From: Candidatus Dojkabacteria bacterium
GTDB lineage: Bacteria > Patescibacteria > Dojkabacteria > B142 > JAFGFJ01
Reading direction: 5' to 3'
DNA: 64,000 nucleotides
Assembly: GCA_016931155.1 (NCBI GenBank)
Contig: JAFGFJ010000002.1
Location: 1 to 64,000 of the forward strand
Below are positions 48,641-58,257 of this stretch, in pieces. The notes under the pieces are model-generated. The model saw nothing but the letters and a program-made list of their open reading frames with translations. It was not told where the DNA came from and searched no databases. How positions within the stretch are numbered: the stretch's first letter is position 1; every line of letters starts with the position of its first letter. The position numbers and the translations under genes were made by a program.

Positions 48641-51600
48641 TTGGGAATCCCGGGAGAAACACCACAGAAAAAAGAAAAAAAAGGAAAGAGGCAGAGTGCT
48701 TTCATGAGAGCGCTTAGCAGAATATTGAATATTTCCGCCGGAGAAACGAGAAAGACCAGAGAAGAGCTGGCAAAAGCTCTTACTGAGGGAAAAGACATAG
48801 AAAGAATCTATAAAGATAAACTAAAAGTCAAAGAAGCGGACAAAGGGAAAGAAAAACTCCCCCCAATCAGGGAAAGAATAAGGAAAGCCAGTGTTGATGC
48901 CGCAGTACGTCTGCTTCGAATAGATCCCAGACAAAAAATCGATGCTGTCAAATTCAAGGAGGAGATGGCCAGACAAAATATCGACAGATCAACAGAGGGA
49001 GTACCTCAGGGAGCGTTTAGAAAAGCCCTCGCTGAAAAAGCACGGAAAACAGAGGCTGAAATCAGACAAGTAGAAAGAGCCGAGATGGTTAAGGCCATAA
49101 TAGTTAGAGAGAGCGGAAATGAAAAAGTCGACTTTGGAATAAGAGCAAACATTGAAGGTAGAAATATCGTAGTAAACCTCGATCAGAAGAAAGGAGATGA
49201 TGAGCTTGATATAATAGAGAATGAGGAGAAAGAATACATCGATAAAAATCCAGATATTGAGAATAACGATAAAGAAGAAAGAAAGTCCAGGGTAAACAAA
49301 GAAATCGATCTTCTTAGAGAAATAAGGAAATTGAGGAAAGAAATAAAAAGCCCGGACAGCCGTGAAGTTGAAGCAATAATCGAAAAAGTTGAAGATTTTT
49401 TGAAGGAATCAAAGGAAGCGGGTCAAGAAACAGTGCTTCTCGAGGAGATGATAGATACTTTCGATCTTGATGAAATAACCAGAAAACAGGTGCATATTTC
49501 GGTTATTTCAAAAGTAGAGGGACTACAAAGAAATGCTTCTTCGAAAGAATACGAAAAAATACAGCGACAAACTGAACGCAAACCACTTCACACACAACTT
49601 CTCGAACTATCCGCAGACAAGCTTGTTGCGAAACACAATCAAGCATGTAGCTTCTATATAGATGACTACGAAGATACATCAGCAGAAGGATCATCGAAAG
49701 CAGGGGAGGAAATAATTCCTGAGGAAAAGCGCAGGGAAAAGGACACAAAGCTTAGAGGAATTGTAAACACAGCTATCGACTCTTACAATCAAACTCTACT
49801 TGAAGAAAATAACACTGGGAGAAAATTCGAACCTGCAGACCTTTATGAAAAAAATACAATCCTGCAGATCCCGGGCGGAGTAGCTATAGTTACATCTGAT
49901 GCCGGGCAGTTTGCACGGCTGGTGAATATGGGTGAAGATCACGAGGCTATAGCAAAAAACCTTGAAGAACAACCGGTTGCGGGAGCCTATCTTAAAGGAA
50001 GGCTCGCAAACTCAATAAAAGAGAAAGGTTATGAAGGAGACGTGATCATAATCTACGCAAAAGAAGCTGAGGACGAGGATGGTGGAACGAAGGGTATAGA
50101 AAATAAATGGTATGAGCGGGACTTAAAAGACAGCGAAACCTCAAAACTTATATATCACGAAATAGAGCACTTGCTTCAGCAGAGAAATCTGGAAGCTATA
50201 GAAGACTTGCATTCGGGATCAGATGCAGTTTTGGAAGAATACTTTGAAAACAGCAATCAAGCAAGACACAAAAACCTCTTTGCAATTTACAAAGACATAA
50301 TAACGAACAGAAAGAATAGCAAATATTTCAAACAAGCACCTGATGATCCAATTTTTAAAATACTTGCGGAAGGGAATATAACAAAGGAGGCAGGGATACA
50401 CCAGCTGGTATCGCTGTATTACGGCTCAAAAGGAATCGAGTTTGACGCTCTGACATCAGTAGAAAGACGTGGACGCATATTCGAGGAAGCTCCAGGCTGG
50501 AAAGGCGGAAAAATTGATGCAGGCAGGGTCTTTGAACTGGCCGCACTACCGGATAATCAAAGAAAAATCATGACACAGGAAGGTGAGACAAGTATTGAAG
50601 TTGACCCATGGGAGAATATAGCCAAAGAAAATCCATTACTACAAGCAGTATATTTCAGAGAAATCACTTCTGATAAAGCAAAAATAATCTATAGTGATTT
50701 TGACAGTCCTGAAAAGCTTATGATGATCAAGGACGAGATTGATAGCTTGATGAAGACCAATAAACTTACTTCCATCTCACAGCTGATCCACAAAATCAGT
50801 GCCGGAGAAGTCACCCTCAGTGAAAACTCTGAACTCAATAAACTTGAGCTGATAAAAATGCTCAAGGTCAAAGGAAATGATCTTAAGTTTGTTAAGAGAG
50901 CCTCAGAAATTTTAGGCAGTTTCTTTAAAGATACTGAAACAAGGGACGCTCTATTTGAATACTCTGCAATACTGACCGGAGGAAAAATGGCCTTTGGAGA
51001 AGGGCTTATGAATCCCGAAGACCAACATAATCAACCGCTGATTGCTCTTTACAAAAGTGTTCTAGGCGAAAAAAGCAATGGTCCCGGGGATCTTAGCCTG
51101 AGAAGGCTTTACCTCCAGACACCCGAAGGAGAAATCCCGGAAGAGCATATAAAGCTTTTTAAATTTATGATTGCGGTAGATATGATTCTACAGAGATCAG
51201 GAAATCTTAGTACTGAGGAATTAGACGCAAACAGAAGGCACATTGCATCCATGATTTACACTGATTACAACAAGGGGACAGATTACCTTCTTCAAAGGCT
51301 CACAGACCTTACAGAATTGACTGGATCCCTCAGCAAAGAAGAGCTCAAAAAAATCGAAGAAGGCCTGCAAAGTATCATACAAAATAAATCAAAGGCAGAT
51401 CCCGGTTTTCTTAAAAAAATACTCTACGGGGATGAGACGAAATATCTAATACCATACAATCCCGATGTCGACTTTTCAGTTTTTCCGACCGAAAGGTACA
51501 TAAAAGATATTTTGGGAGCAGGACATCCCGCCGCGGCTATTGACATAGTAGACGCTCTGCAGAGAGTATATGCCATGCCATTTGCCATGAAGAGGCACAG

Positions 51601-53533
51601 AGATATCCAAGCTCAAGTAGAGGAGCTTAGGGAGGCTCGTGCACCTGACTATCTCATAAAAGCTGTTCAGATGAGAAGTCCTTACAACAGAGGTGGTGAG
51701 GAGTCGAGCATAGACTCCAACTGGTATCAAAAAATTGTCGAGACATTGCCACTTATAGGAGGACTTGTAACACCAGGCAATGTAGAGTGGGCAAAGTCGA
51801 GCCTTTTCACTGAAGGACATCCCTTGTACGGAAGAAGTATGAAAAGAGTTCCAATTATTGGGCCGATTCTTGACCGCCATTTTCCGGTAGTACTCAAAAC
51901 TGGACTTGGAGGAGAGTTTGATGTCGCAAAAAGAGATTTTACAAAAAAATGGGGACATGACGTTAAGGGTTTGGCATTTCCTTCAGATCAGCTTATAACC
52001 GGCGATAAAAATGTAATGGGAATTATGAATGGAATACAGGCCGGCCTACAGGGACTCGGAATGGATGATCTCGAACGGATAGCCTTTTTGAAAGCAATGC
52101 CGATGTTTAGAACTATTCAAATGGGTGCTGCCAACCCACCTCAGATAATCCCTTCACAGGCAGAACTCGAGGAGGAAGGAGTTCAAATATGGGCAGACAG
52201 AACTGGTTCAGGTGCTGTCCACAAATGGAAAACTCACTTTGAAAATGAGATCGTATGGGGAAGTCACTGGGATGGCACAAAAGTAACAATTGATGATGAG
52301 ATTGCGAAAGCTGAAAGTAAGCTTGCCAATATGAAAGGATTAGGCAAACTTGGTACAAAAGCTTTGTCCATCATGGACAAGATCAAAGGTCTGGACGGAG
52401 CACAAAAAGAAGCGACAAAAATGAAGGAAATATATAATCTCATGGCCGCACAGCCTCCCGGAGGATATTCAATGCGCCACCTGGTCGAGATGGCAAGAAA
52501 GGCTCATGAAGGCGGCTTCTGGGATCCGGATCCTGGTAAACCAAGAAAATACTATTTCAAAGTAGGCATACCAGATCCAAATAACCCGGATGGGGAACCC
52601 ATTTTGTTTGACTTGAAGGATGTGAACACATTTGTACAAAGATACAATAGAGCTTATGCAAAGGAAATATTTGCTTCAGGAAAAGATCCAAAAACAGGCG
52701 AAGACCTTGAAGCGGCAAGTCCGGATATCCAAAGTTTACGCGTGCAACTTGAAACTGCTGAGATGAATCGAGATAGAAATCAAGCTCAACTGAAAAACCC
52801 TGCGATTTCTGATAATGACAGGAAAAAGCTGGAGGATGAAATTGGTATCCTCGATTTCCACATTGAAAATTTCAAAAAAGAGATTGAGGAAAAATCCCAC
52901 ACATATAAATTTCTCAAGGGATTCGGAGAAGGTTATGATGAAAAAATGTTTTTTGATATAGTATGGGGTGAAGTCGATGGCATGAAAGAGAATATGGAAA
53001 AGGGAGCACAATACTATGCCGATTATCAATTCAGAATTGCCCAGATTGCAATGATGGAAAGACGCACCTTTCATGCATCAAATTTCTTCAACAAACTAGA
53101 TAGAATACTGAACAATATTGGTCACTGGAGTCTTGTAGCAGGACTTGCTATTACAGTTGCGACTGGAGCACCAGTTGGAATAACAATACTGCTTGGCGGC
53201 TCTGCTCTGATACTCGCAAATACGGCATTTGTAAACAAATATTCTCAGCTCTGGCTCGGCAGAAGAATAAGAGCAATTGAAACCAGAGAAAAACTGGATT
53301 CTATGCTTCAAATGTACGAAGAAGTACAATCAGGAAAATTGCTCTCACCAGCAACTCTTTCTATGCTTGAAAGACAAAAGGCAACTATTGAATTCATGAC
53401 TGAAAATATCATGAGAGTAACAGCAAAGGATTCTGTGAAACTGCCTGCCGATAGATTATTCTTTGCTGTAGGTGGCGGTCTCTGGAAAGCATTTGATGAA
53501 ATGGGAGTAAACATGCTTGCAGGAAAGATCTAA
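48641..53533 (+). CDS. Giant envelope-locus protein with HEIEH metal-binding motif
   Basis: 1630 residues. The start is probably TTG at 48641, since an in-frame TAG lies at 48629; the first ATG is at 48704. The N-terminus is basic and the part at about 170-320 is charged and coiled-coil-like. HEIEHLLQQ at residues 506-514 is an HExxH zinc-protease-type motif, followed ~20 residues later by AVLEEYFE, which could supply the third ligand. A hydrophobic hairpin (HWSLVAGLAITVATG ...) lies at about 1494-1530. I do not recognise a family. A TATAAT lies at 48605-48610. It heads the locus that includes a VirB6/TrbL-like protein and is followed by a small helical protein after 47 bases. Confidence 0.65.
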   Translation: MGIPGETPQKKEKKGKRQSAFMRALSRILNISAGETRKTREELAKALTEGKDIERIYKDKLKVKEADKGKEKLPPIRERIRKASVDAAVRLLRIDPRQKIDAVKFKEEMARQNIDRSTEGVPQGAFRKALAEKARKTEAEIRQVERAEMVKAIIVRESGNEKVDFGIRANIEGRNIVVNLDQKKGDDELDIIENEEKEYIDKNPDIENNDKEERKSRVNKEIDLLREIRKLRKEIKSPDSREVEAIIEKVEDFLKESKEAGQETVLLEEMIDTFDLDEITRKQVHISVISKVEGLQRNASSKEYEKIQRQTERKPLHTQLLELSADKLVAKHNQACSFYIDDYEDTSAEGSSKAGEEIIPEEKRREKDTKLRGIVNTAIDSYNQTLLEENNTGRKFEPADLYEKNTILQIPGGVAIVTSDAGQFARLVNMGEDHEAIAKNLEEQPVAGAYLKGRLANSIKEKGYEGDVIIIYAKEAEDEDGGTKGIENKWYERDLKDSETSKLIYHEIEHLLQQRNLEAIEDLHSGSDAVLEEYFENSNQARHKNLFAIYKDIITNRKNSKYFKQAPDDPIFKILAEGNITKEAGIHQLVSLYYGSKGIEFDALTSVERRGRIFEEAPGWKGGKIDAGRVFELAALPDNQRKIMTQEGETSIEVDPWENIAKENPLLQAVYFREITSDKAKIIYSDFDSPEKLMMIKDEIDSLMKTNKLTSISQLIHKISAGEVTLSENSELNKLELIKMLKVKGNDLKFVKRASEILGSFFKDTETRDALFEYSAILTGGKMAFGEGLMNPEDQHNQPLIALYKSVLGEKSNGPGDLSLRRLYLQTPEGEIPEEHIKLFKFMIAVDMILQRSGNLSTEELDANRRHIASMIYTDYNKGTDYLLQRLTDLTELTGSLSKEELKKIEEGLQSIIQNKSKADPGFLKKILYGDETKYLIPYNPDVDFSVFPTERYIKDILGAGHPAAAIDIVDALQRVYAMPFAMKRHRDIQAQVEELREARAPDYLIKAVQMRSPYNRGGEESSIDSNWYQKIVETLPLIGGLVTPGNVEWAKSSLFTEGHPLYGRSMKRVPIIGPILDRHFPVVLKTGLGGEFDVAKRDFTKKWGHDVKGLAFPSDQLITGDKNVMGIMNGIQAGLQGLGMDDLERIAFLKAMPMFRTIQMGAANPPQIIPSQAELEEEGVQIWADRTGSGAVHKWKTHFENEIVWGSHWDGTKVTIDDEIAKAESKLANMKGLGKLGTKALSIMDKIKGLDGAQKEATKMKEIYNLMAAQPPGGYSMRHLVEMARKAHEGGFWDPDPGKPRKYYFKVGIPDPNNPDGEPILFDLKDVNTFVQRYNRAYAKEIFASGKDPKTGEDLEAASPDIQSLRVQLETAEMNRDRNQAQLKNPAISDNDRKKLEDEIGILDFHIENFKKEIEEKSHTYKFLKGFGEGYDEKMFFDIVWGEVDGMKENMEKGAQYYADYQFRIAQIAMMERRTFHASNFFNKLDRILNNIGHWSLVAGLAITVATGAPVGITILLGGSALILANTAFVNKYSQLWLGRRIRAIETREKLDSMLQMYEEVQSGKLLSPATLSMLERQKATIEFMTENIMRVTAKDSVKLPADRLFFAVGGGLWKAFDEMGVNMLAGKI

Positions 53534-53580
53534 TGAAATAAGAATATTAAAAATAAAGCATAAAAAAGTAAAAATTAGAA

Positions 53581-54066
53581 ATGGATATCGTTTTTTTTGA
53601 TGAAAAAATAGTCAGGATTTTCGGGAGGGCAATGGGTTTTGAAGGCCTGCAGCTTGAAGCCTTCGTAGCAGATTACAATCTAAACCTTGTAAAGCTTTTT
53701 ATACACAGTGCGCTTGAGCATATAGGGACTGATGCCGATCCGAAGGATATGAACGAGCTTCAAAGGATAGCTGACGATATTGCAGAGGAGAGAAGTGAGG
53801 ATCTTACTGAGCTTGGAGAGTTCCTGGGTAAAAAGATGCTTGAGTATCCTGAAGCGGGAAAGAAAGTTGATCATGAAATTTCAGTTTTCAACGAAGGCAT
53901 ACTTGCAGACTTTATAGCTCACGCACCCGAAAAAAGCATTAAAGAGCTTTTGATATATATCGCAGAGACAAGAAAAAAGAACCAGAAAGTAGCAGAAATG
54001 ATTGAAAAGATGAAGGCAGAGGCAAAAAGGGGAGGGCAGGAAAATGCTCAGGAGAAGACAAAATGA
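53581..54066 (+). CDS. Small acidic helical protein
   Basis: 161 residues, predicted all-helical, no membrane segment. Residues 1-30 contain FFDEKIVRIFGRAMGFEG; the C-terminus is Lys/Glu/Gln-rich. No family recognised. It follows the giant HEIEH protein gene closely and precedes a strong terminator, so the two form a transcript. It may be a chaperone or partner of the giant protein. Confidence 0.6.
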   Translation: MDIVFFDEKIVRIFGRAMGFEGLQLEAFVADYNLNLVKLFIHSALEHIGTDADPKDMNELQRIADDIAEERSEDLTELGEFLGKKMLEYPEAGKKVDHEISVFNEGILADFIAHAPEKSIKELLIYIAETRKKNQKVAEMIEKMKAEAKRGGQENAQEKTK

Positions 54067-54186
54067 TCAGCACAACATTTTGACCATTAAGCCAATAGAT
54101 ACAACCGGGCTGGAAACAGCCTAAGAGTAAAAGTATCTCACATCAGAAGCACTGTCCTCAGTTACTTAGCTTGATACTTGGCTGGT

Positions 54187-54220
54187 TGCCTGGCGGTTGC
54201 TTTGTCCAGGCATTTTTTTT
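54187..54220 (+). terminator. Intrinsic terminator after the giant-protein operon
   Basis: TGCCTGG (54187-54193), 12-base loop, CCAGGCA (54206-54212), then eight Ts. It closes the 48641-54066 transcript. The remaining bases to 54386 hold no gene that I can support. Confidence 0.88.
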
Positions 54221-54386
54221 GGATTGTTGTCTGGGGCTTGTTTGGGCTTGCCTGCAACACTTGCCTTATATTTACAATGTCACAAGTTAAGAAGTTTTTT
54301 GTGAGAATATTTCGCTAACCTGTACACTGCTCCGTATTTGCTTATAGGCTTGCCAATCATTTACCTGGATTGACCTAGGTAGTTGT

Positions 54387-54923
54387 CTAGGAAAATTTTT
54401 GTGCAGCTGACTGTGCAGAAGGTGGGGTAAGGTTGATCTTAGGGACAGTAACTGCATTTCCTGCATCTTCTCCAAAGACCTCAACATAAGTTTTCATAAA
54501 ATCCAGTACGGAATTTACAGAAGATTTCATTTCATTCACATAATCCTCAACCTTTTTCCGCTGATCTTCTTCCAGTTTTTTCATGTATGATTCATAAATA
54601 AATTTGTTAAGCTCATTTATCAGATTCATAATTTTGTCTTGTAATTCTTTGGTTATATTTTGCTTTAACTCATCATCAACAGCAGAATCCATCGTCTCCT
54701 CAGCAGATTCATTATTTAGAATACTTTCGGACAGCTTAGCCTTTATCTTTGTTACCCAATCATTAGATAGTCCCTTTTCCCTGGCATAATTTTCAATAGC
54801 CTTTTCTACCAACACATCTGTCCTACCCATATAGTCATTATAAGCACTATCTTTTAGTTTGTCTTCAGAAAGACCCAAAAGCATCCCTAGGATTTCTCTG
54901 TCAATAATATATCTATCCTTCAT
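54387..54923 (-). CDS. Helical protein, last gene of minus-strand operon
   Basis: 178 residues, mainly helical and acidic, without membrane segments. It starts MKDRYIIDREILGMLLG; the C-terminal third is KLEEDQRKKVEDYVNEMKSSVNSVLDF in part, then a Pro/Ala-rich end. No family recognised. It follows the 726-residue coiled-coil gene after 13 bases. Similarly sized helical proteins are found at 53581, 57110 and 57489, suggesting a set of small partners. Confidence 0.6.
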   Translation of the reverse strand: MKDRYIIDREILGMLLGLSEDKLKDSAYNDYMGRTDVLVEKAIENYAREKGLSNDWVTKIKAKLSESILNNESAEETMDSAVDDELKQNITKELQDKIMNLINELNKFIYESYMKKLEEDQRKKVEDYVNEMKSSVNSVLDFMKTYVEVFGEDAGNAVTVPKINLTPPSAQSAAQKFS

Positions 54924-54936
54924 AATGATCGATTAA

Positions 54937-57117
54937 TTATGTTAGTTGTCCTATACCGTTCAGTGCATCAGTTAATTCTTTTGTTCCAGATATCCCAAAC
55001 CTCTTTTCCCAGATTTTTACCACCTCTGGTATCATCTCAGGATCCAATCCATTTTTAGCAGCATATCTCTCAGCAAAGAATTTTGCTCTTTCTCCTGCTT
55101 GCGAAATTGGTATATTCTGTAACTCTGATTTAAATTTCAATATATCTCTTTCTTTTTCCAGATAATCAACTTTAACTTTTGCATAATCCGCTTTACCACC
55201 AAAGCCAAGATATTTAATGCCAGCTACTCCACCACTTACAGCCCCCACACCTGCACCTACTCCAAGAACTCCTGTCAAAACAGGACTTGCCGCTGTAAAG
55301 TATGCAATACCAGCACCAACACCACCACCCAATAGAAGCAAACTAGGGACACCAAAATACTTTGCAAGTGCCACAGCTCGCTTCATTCGTAAATTGAATT
55401 TTTCTGCTTCAGCAGCTTTCACTCTTGCTTCTGCAATTTCCTCAGCAAGACCCCCACTACCGTTTGCTCCAAGCATCTTCTTTGTAAGTTCAAACTTTTT
55501 TTCCAGAGCTGCTTTCACTTCTGGTGAGCCCTGGTAGTTATCTATCTCCTCTTGCAGCTTTGAAACAACATCTGCCATATTCGCTTGCTGATCTTCTTCT
55601 GCCTGAATACTCATTTGAACAGCTTCTCCATGCTTATCTTTAATAAACTCTCTCTCTCTTTCAGTTAACGTAGGATATGCGGCAAGTTCATTGTCGATAT
55701 TAAAAGTCCTGCCTACAGGAGTACATCCAGAATCAAACTTTCTCAATAACTCATCAATTATTTTCTTAATGCCTGCGTCTGTTTTGATTCTGGTCTCCTC
55801 CTCCTGGTACTTCTGTCTTGCCTGTCTTTTAAGCTCCTCTCCTTCCTGAAAAGATAATTCTCTATTCGTTACCCTTGTATCAACTACAGTGTCATAAACG
55901 TCTAGTTCATAGAATCCTCTTCTTAGATACTCATTCATAGCAGCAGTAGTATCTCCCTTTCCTTCCTCTCTTCTTACTTTTTCCCTTTCTTCTCTCCCTG
56001 TAATTAAGGTTCTTCTTGCCGCAATTTCAGAGTTTAGTGCAGAAAATTCACTATCAGTAATATCCCTGTTTCCATGTGCAGTTAGCACCTCATCTTCTAA
56101 CCTATTAAGCTCTTGTTCGTTGGAATTTGCCGGATCAGCCAATCCCTGTCTTATTCTTCGAGCCTCAGGAGATACTGTTGTCGCTCTTTCAGAATCTATC
56201 AGATCCACTATTCTCTTCCAGTCCGAGTCATTTATCTCACCATCTTTGAGAGCTCCATCAGCCCTCGATTTTGCAGTATCATAGTCAGGGTTTGGAACAA
56301 GTATAAATCCATTTATTATGCCATTTACAATATTTTTTCTTTGTGTATCAGCAAACTCTTTCTGCTTCCTTGTTTTTATACCCTCAACATCTTGCCTAGC
56401 CTGTCGAACTTGAGCTCTTTCTTCAGATATTACACTTTGATCAACGTATTGGTTTATAGCTGCTACTCTCTCTATTTCATCATCTGCACTGTCTAATATA
56501 TCAAGAGCCGAGGTAACATCAACATTTGTAACAGGGATAATACTCTCAGCTGTTGATTTAGCTCTACTAACAAGATTACTTACACTAGTCGGAAGCTTTG
56601 CTATCTCTTGATTCGCCTTTTCTTTTTTATCCTCTTCTTCCTTCCTTTGTTTCCTCTCATCTGCCTCCCTTTTCTCACTTGCAATCTTAGCTCTAAGTTC
56701 TCTTATATCTTGATCTGCTTCGCTGAGCTTTTTTCCTCTACCTGTTTCCCCACTAATCATCTTATTCGCCGCATTAAACCTACTATCATTATTTGTTTCT
56801 TGAAGCTTGTTTCCAACCTGAACTGATAAACTGTCAAAGGCGTTTTTTCTTTCCGTTCTAGCTTTCTCCTCAGCCTGTGATGCTCTTCTATCTGCGTCAA
56901 GCTGTTTCTTTCTACCTTCCTCCTCACTTTTCCTCTCTTTAGCAGCAGCTATAACACTAATTACTTCCTGAGCAGCTTCTGCTGTACCCGCTGCAATAGC
57001 TATTCTATATATAGACCTGTATTCAGTGGGTATCTTAGAAATCTCTGATCGCATTGCTGTCAACCGTTCTTGCGATAGAGGAGTAGAAGTTTTTGCTTGA
57101 CTATCAGGATTACTCAT
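54937..57117 (-). CDS. Long coiled-coil protein with C-terminal glycine-rich membrane hairpin
   Basis: 726 residues. Residues 1-530 are highly charged and helical (long EERKRE-type coiled coils). A glycine-rich hydrophobic hairpin lies at about 579-640 (YFGVPSLLLLGGGVGAGIAYF, then VLGVGAGVGAVSGGVAGI), followed by ~85 polar residues. No enzyme motif is visible. A cytoplasmic filament or scaffold anchored in the membrane is inferred. Its ATG overlaps the end of the preceding small gene by eight bases. Confidence 0.6.
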   Translation of the reverse strand: MSNPDSQAKTSTPLSQERLTAMRSEISKIPTEYRSIYRIAIAAGTAEAAQEVISVIAAAKERKSEEEGRKKQLDADRRASQAEEKARTERKNAFDSLSVQVGNKLQETNNDSRFNAANKMISGETGRGKKLSEADQDIRELRAKIASEKREADERKQRKEEEDKKEKANQEIAKLPTSVSNLVSRAKSTAESIIPVTNVDVTSALDILDSADDEIERVAAINQYVDQSVISEERAQVRQARQDVEGIKTRKQKEFADTQRKNIVNGIINGFILVPNPDYDTAKSRADGALKDGEINDSDWKRIVDLIDSERATTVSPEARRIRQGLADPANSNEQELNRLEDEVLTAHGNRDITDSEFSALNSEIAARRTLITGREEREKVRREEGKGDTTAAMNEYLRRGFYELDVYDTVVDTRVTNRELSFQEGEELKRQARQKYQEEETRIKTDAGIKKIIDELLRKFDSGCTPVGRTFNIDNELAAYPTLTEREREFIKDKHGEAVQMSIQAEEDQQANMADVVSKLQEEIDNYQGSPEVKAALEKKFELTKKMLGANGSGGLAEEIAEARVKAAEAEKFNLRMKRAVALAKYFGVPSLLLLGGGVGAGIAYFTAASPVLTGVLGVGAGVGAVSGGVAGIKYLGFGGKADYAKVKVDYLEKERDILKFKSELQNIPISQAGERAKFFAERYAAKNGLDPEMIPEVVKIWEKRFGISGTKELTDALNGIGQLT

Positions 57118-57460
57118 TAGGTGGGTCTTCGCTAAAATGTTTCTTTATCTCTTCATTCATACTATTTTTAAGCTCCTCGTTAGTTGCAAGTTCACTGAAA
57201 GTTTTTTCTGTTACTTTTCCATTCTCCACACCTTCATCTAAACCTATTACAACATCCAAAATCTGCTTATCATCCAGACCTTTTCTCCTCAATTCTTCTA
57301 CAAACCATTTCAAAAAATCATGGGACAGTTTCTTACCCTCAGTCAAAGCATTCTCCGGCTTAGTTACGTCTCCAATTTTCCCCTCAATTATTTGCTTCAA
57401 TAAAGATGCTGGGTCAGAACTCTGTACAGTTTGTTTTGTTAGATTAGTCTGATTACCCAT
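57110..57460 (-). CDS. Small helical protein, second gene of minus-strand operon
   Basis: 116 residues. DPASLLKQIIEG near residue 16 resembles DPAGLIKDEVD in the neighbouring gene at 57489, hinting at a shared helical module. The rest is acidic and helical with no recognised family. It is 28 bases after that gene and overlaps the coiled-coil gene by eight bases, so translation is likely coupled. Confidence 0.6.
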   Translation of the reverse strand: MGNQTNLTKQTVQSSDPASLLKQIIEGKIGDVTKPENALTEGKKLSHDFLKWFVEELRRKGLDDKQILDVVIGLDEGVENGKVTEKTFSELATNEELKNSMNEEIKKHFSEDPPNE

Positions 57461-57488
57461 CCTTTAAAATTTCTAGAAATATACTAAT

Positions 57489-58049
57489 TCAACTCAATCC
57501 TTTCTCAAACTCTATAGTAGTCTGGATTATATTTCTGGCTTCGTCAAGACGCCCTTCTTTCAGGAGCTTACTCACCACTTTTTCAACTTCCTCCTTGACC
57601 CTCTTCTCATACTCAATCATAATTGGCACGACCACTTCAGAAAGCTCACGAAACTGATCATCAAGACTTGGGATCACTCTCATCAAACTCTCATATGAAA
57701 TGTTTGAAGGAAGCTTCTGAAGCACCAGATCAGCAATCTTTTTCGCCCGCTCATCATCCATCTCGTCCTGCGACACCTTTTCCTTGATAAGATCGACAAT
57801 GGACTGCATCACAACGTTTCGAACCTTGGCCGTATCCACTTCATCCTTGATAAGACCCGCTGGATCAAACTTCTCAAGTCTTTTTCCAAATTCCATCACC
57901 TTTTTCTGCTCGTCATTTTTTGCCACGTTAGAAGAATTTGCTGTATCTGCTTTTTGAGTATTTGTATTTGTATTTGTACTCGTATTTGTACTCGTATTTG
58001 TACTCGTATTTGTACTTATATTTGTGTGTGCCACTTGTGCATCTGTCAT
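57489..58049 (-). CDS. Helical protein with Asn-Thr-Ser-Thr repeat N-terminus
   Basis: 186 residues, first gene of the minus-strand operon. Residues 11-31 are a tandem NTST repeat encoded by a 12-base DNA repeat. The rest is helical (EFGKRLEKFDPAGLIKDEVD, ... VVSKLLKEGRLDEARNIIQTT). No membrane segment or known family. The repeat length could vary between strains. The 208 bases upstream form the divergent control region with the VirB6-like gene. Confidence 0.6.
   Translation of the reverse strand: MTDAQVAHTNISTNTSTNTSTNTSTNTNTNTQKADTANSSNVAKNDEQKKVMEFGKRLEKFDPAGLIKDEVDTAKVRNVVMQSIVDLIKEKVSQDEMDDERAKKIADLVLQKLPSNISYESLMRVIPSLDDQFRELSEVVVPIMIEYEKRVKEEVEKVVSKLLKEGRLDEARNIIQTTIEFEKGLS
57958..58025. 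repeat. 12-base tandem repeat inside a coding region
   Basis: Alternating hexamers TATTTG and TACTCG, about five 12-base units with decay at both ends. It encodes the Asn-Thr-Ser-Thr run. The unit is a multiple of three, so gain or loss keeps the frame. Confidence 0.85.
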
Positions 58050-58257
58050 GGACGCTCTGTTAATCCGCTAAAAAATATATAAGTAAATATATACAAAATA
58101 ATATACAAGATTTAGAAATTTGTTGCACACAATTGCGCTCAATTTCCTTGCATCCCGCAAGCTTTCTTCCTATACTGATATTATTCCAATTTGTTCCGGG
58201 TCGGTTTACTGACTCAACTGGCAATTGGTAATTATTAATTTTTAAATCCTGCCTGCT

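Noticed and set aside
57958..58025. Short regular repeats as a CRISPR array
   Set aside because: Units are contiguous hexamers with no spacers and lie inside a coding frame; no other repeat-spacer pattern or cas gene was seen.
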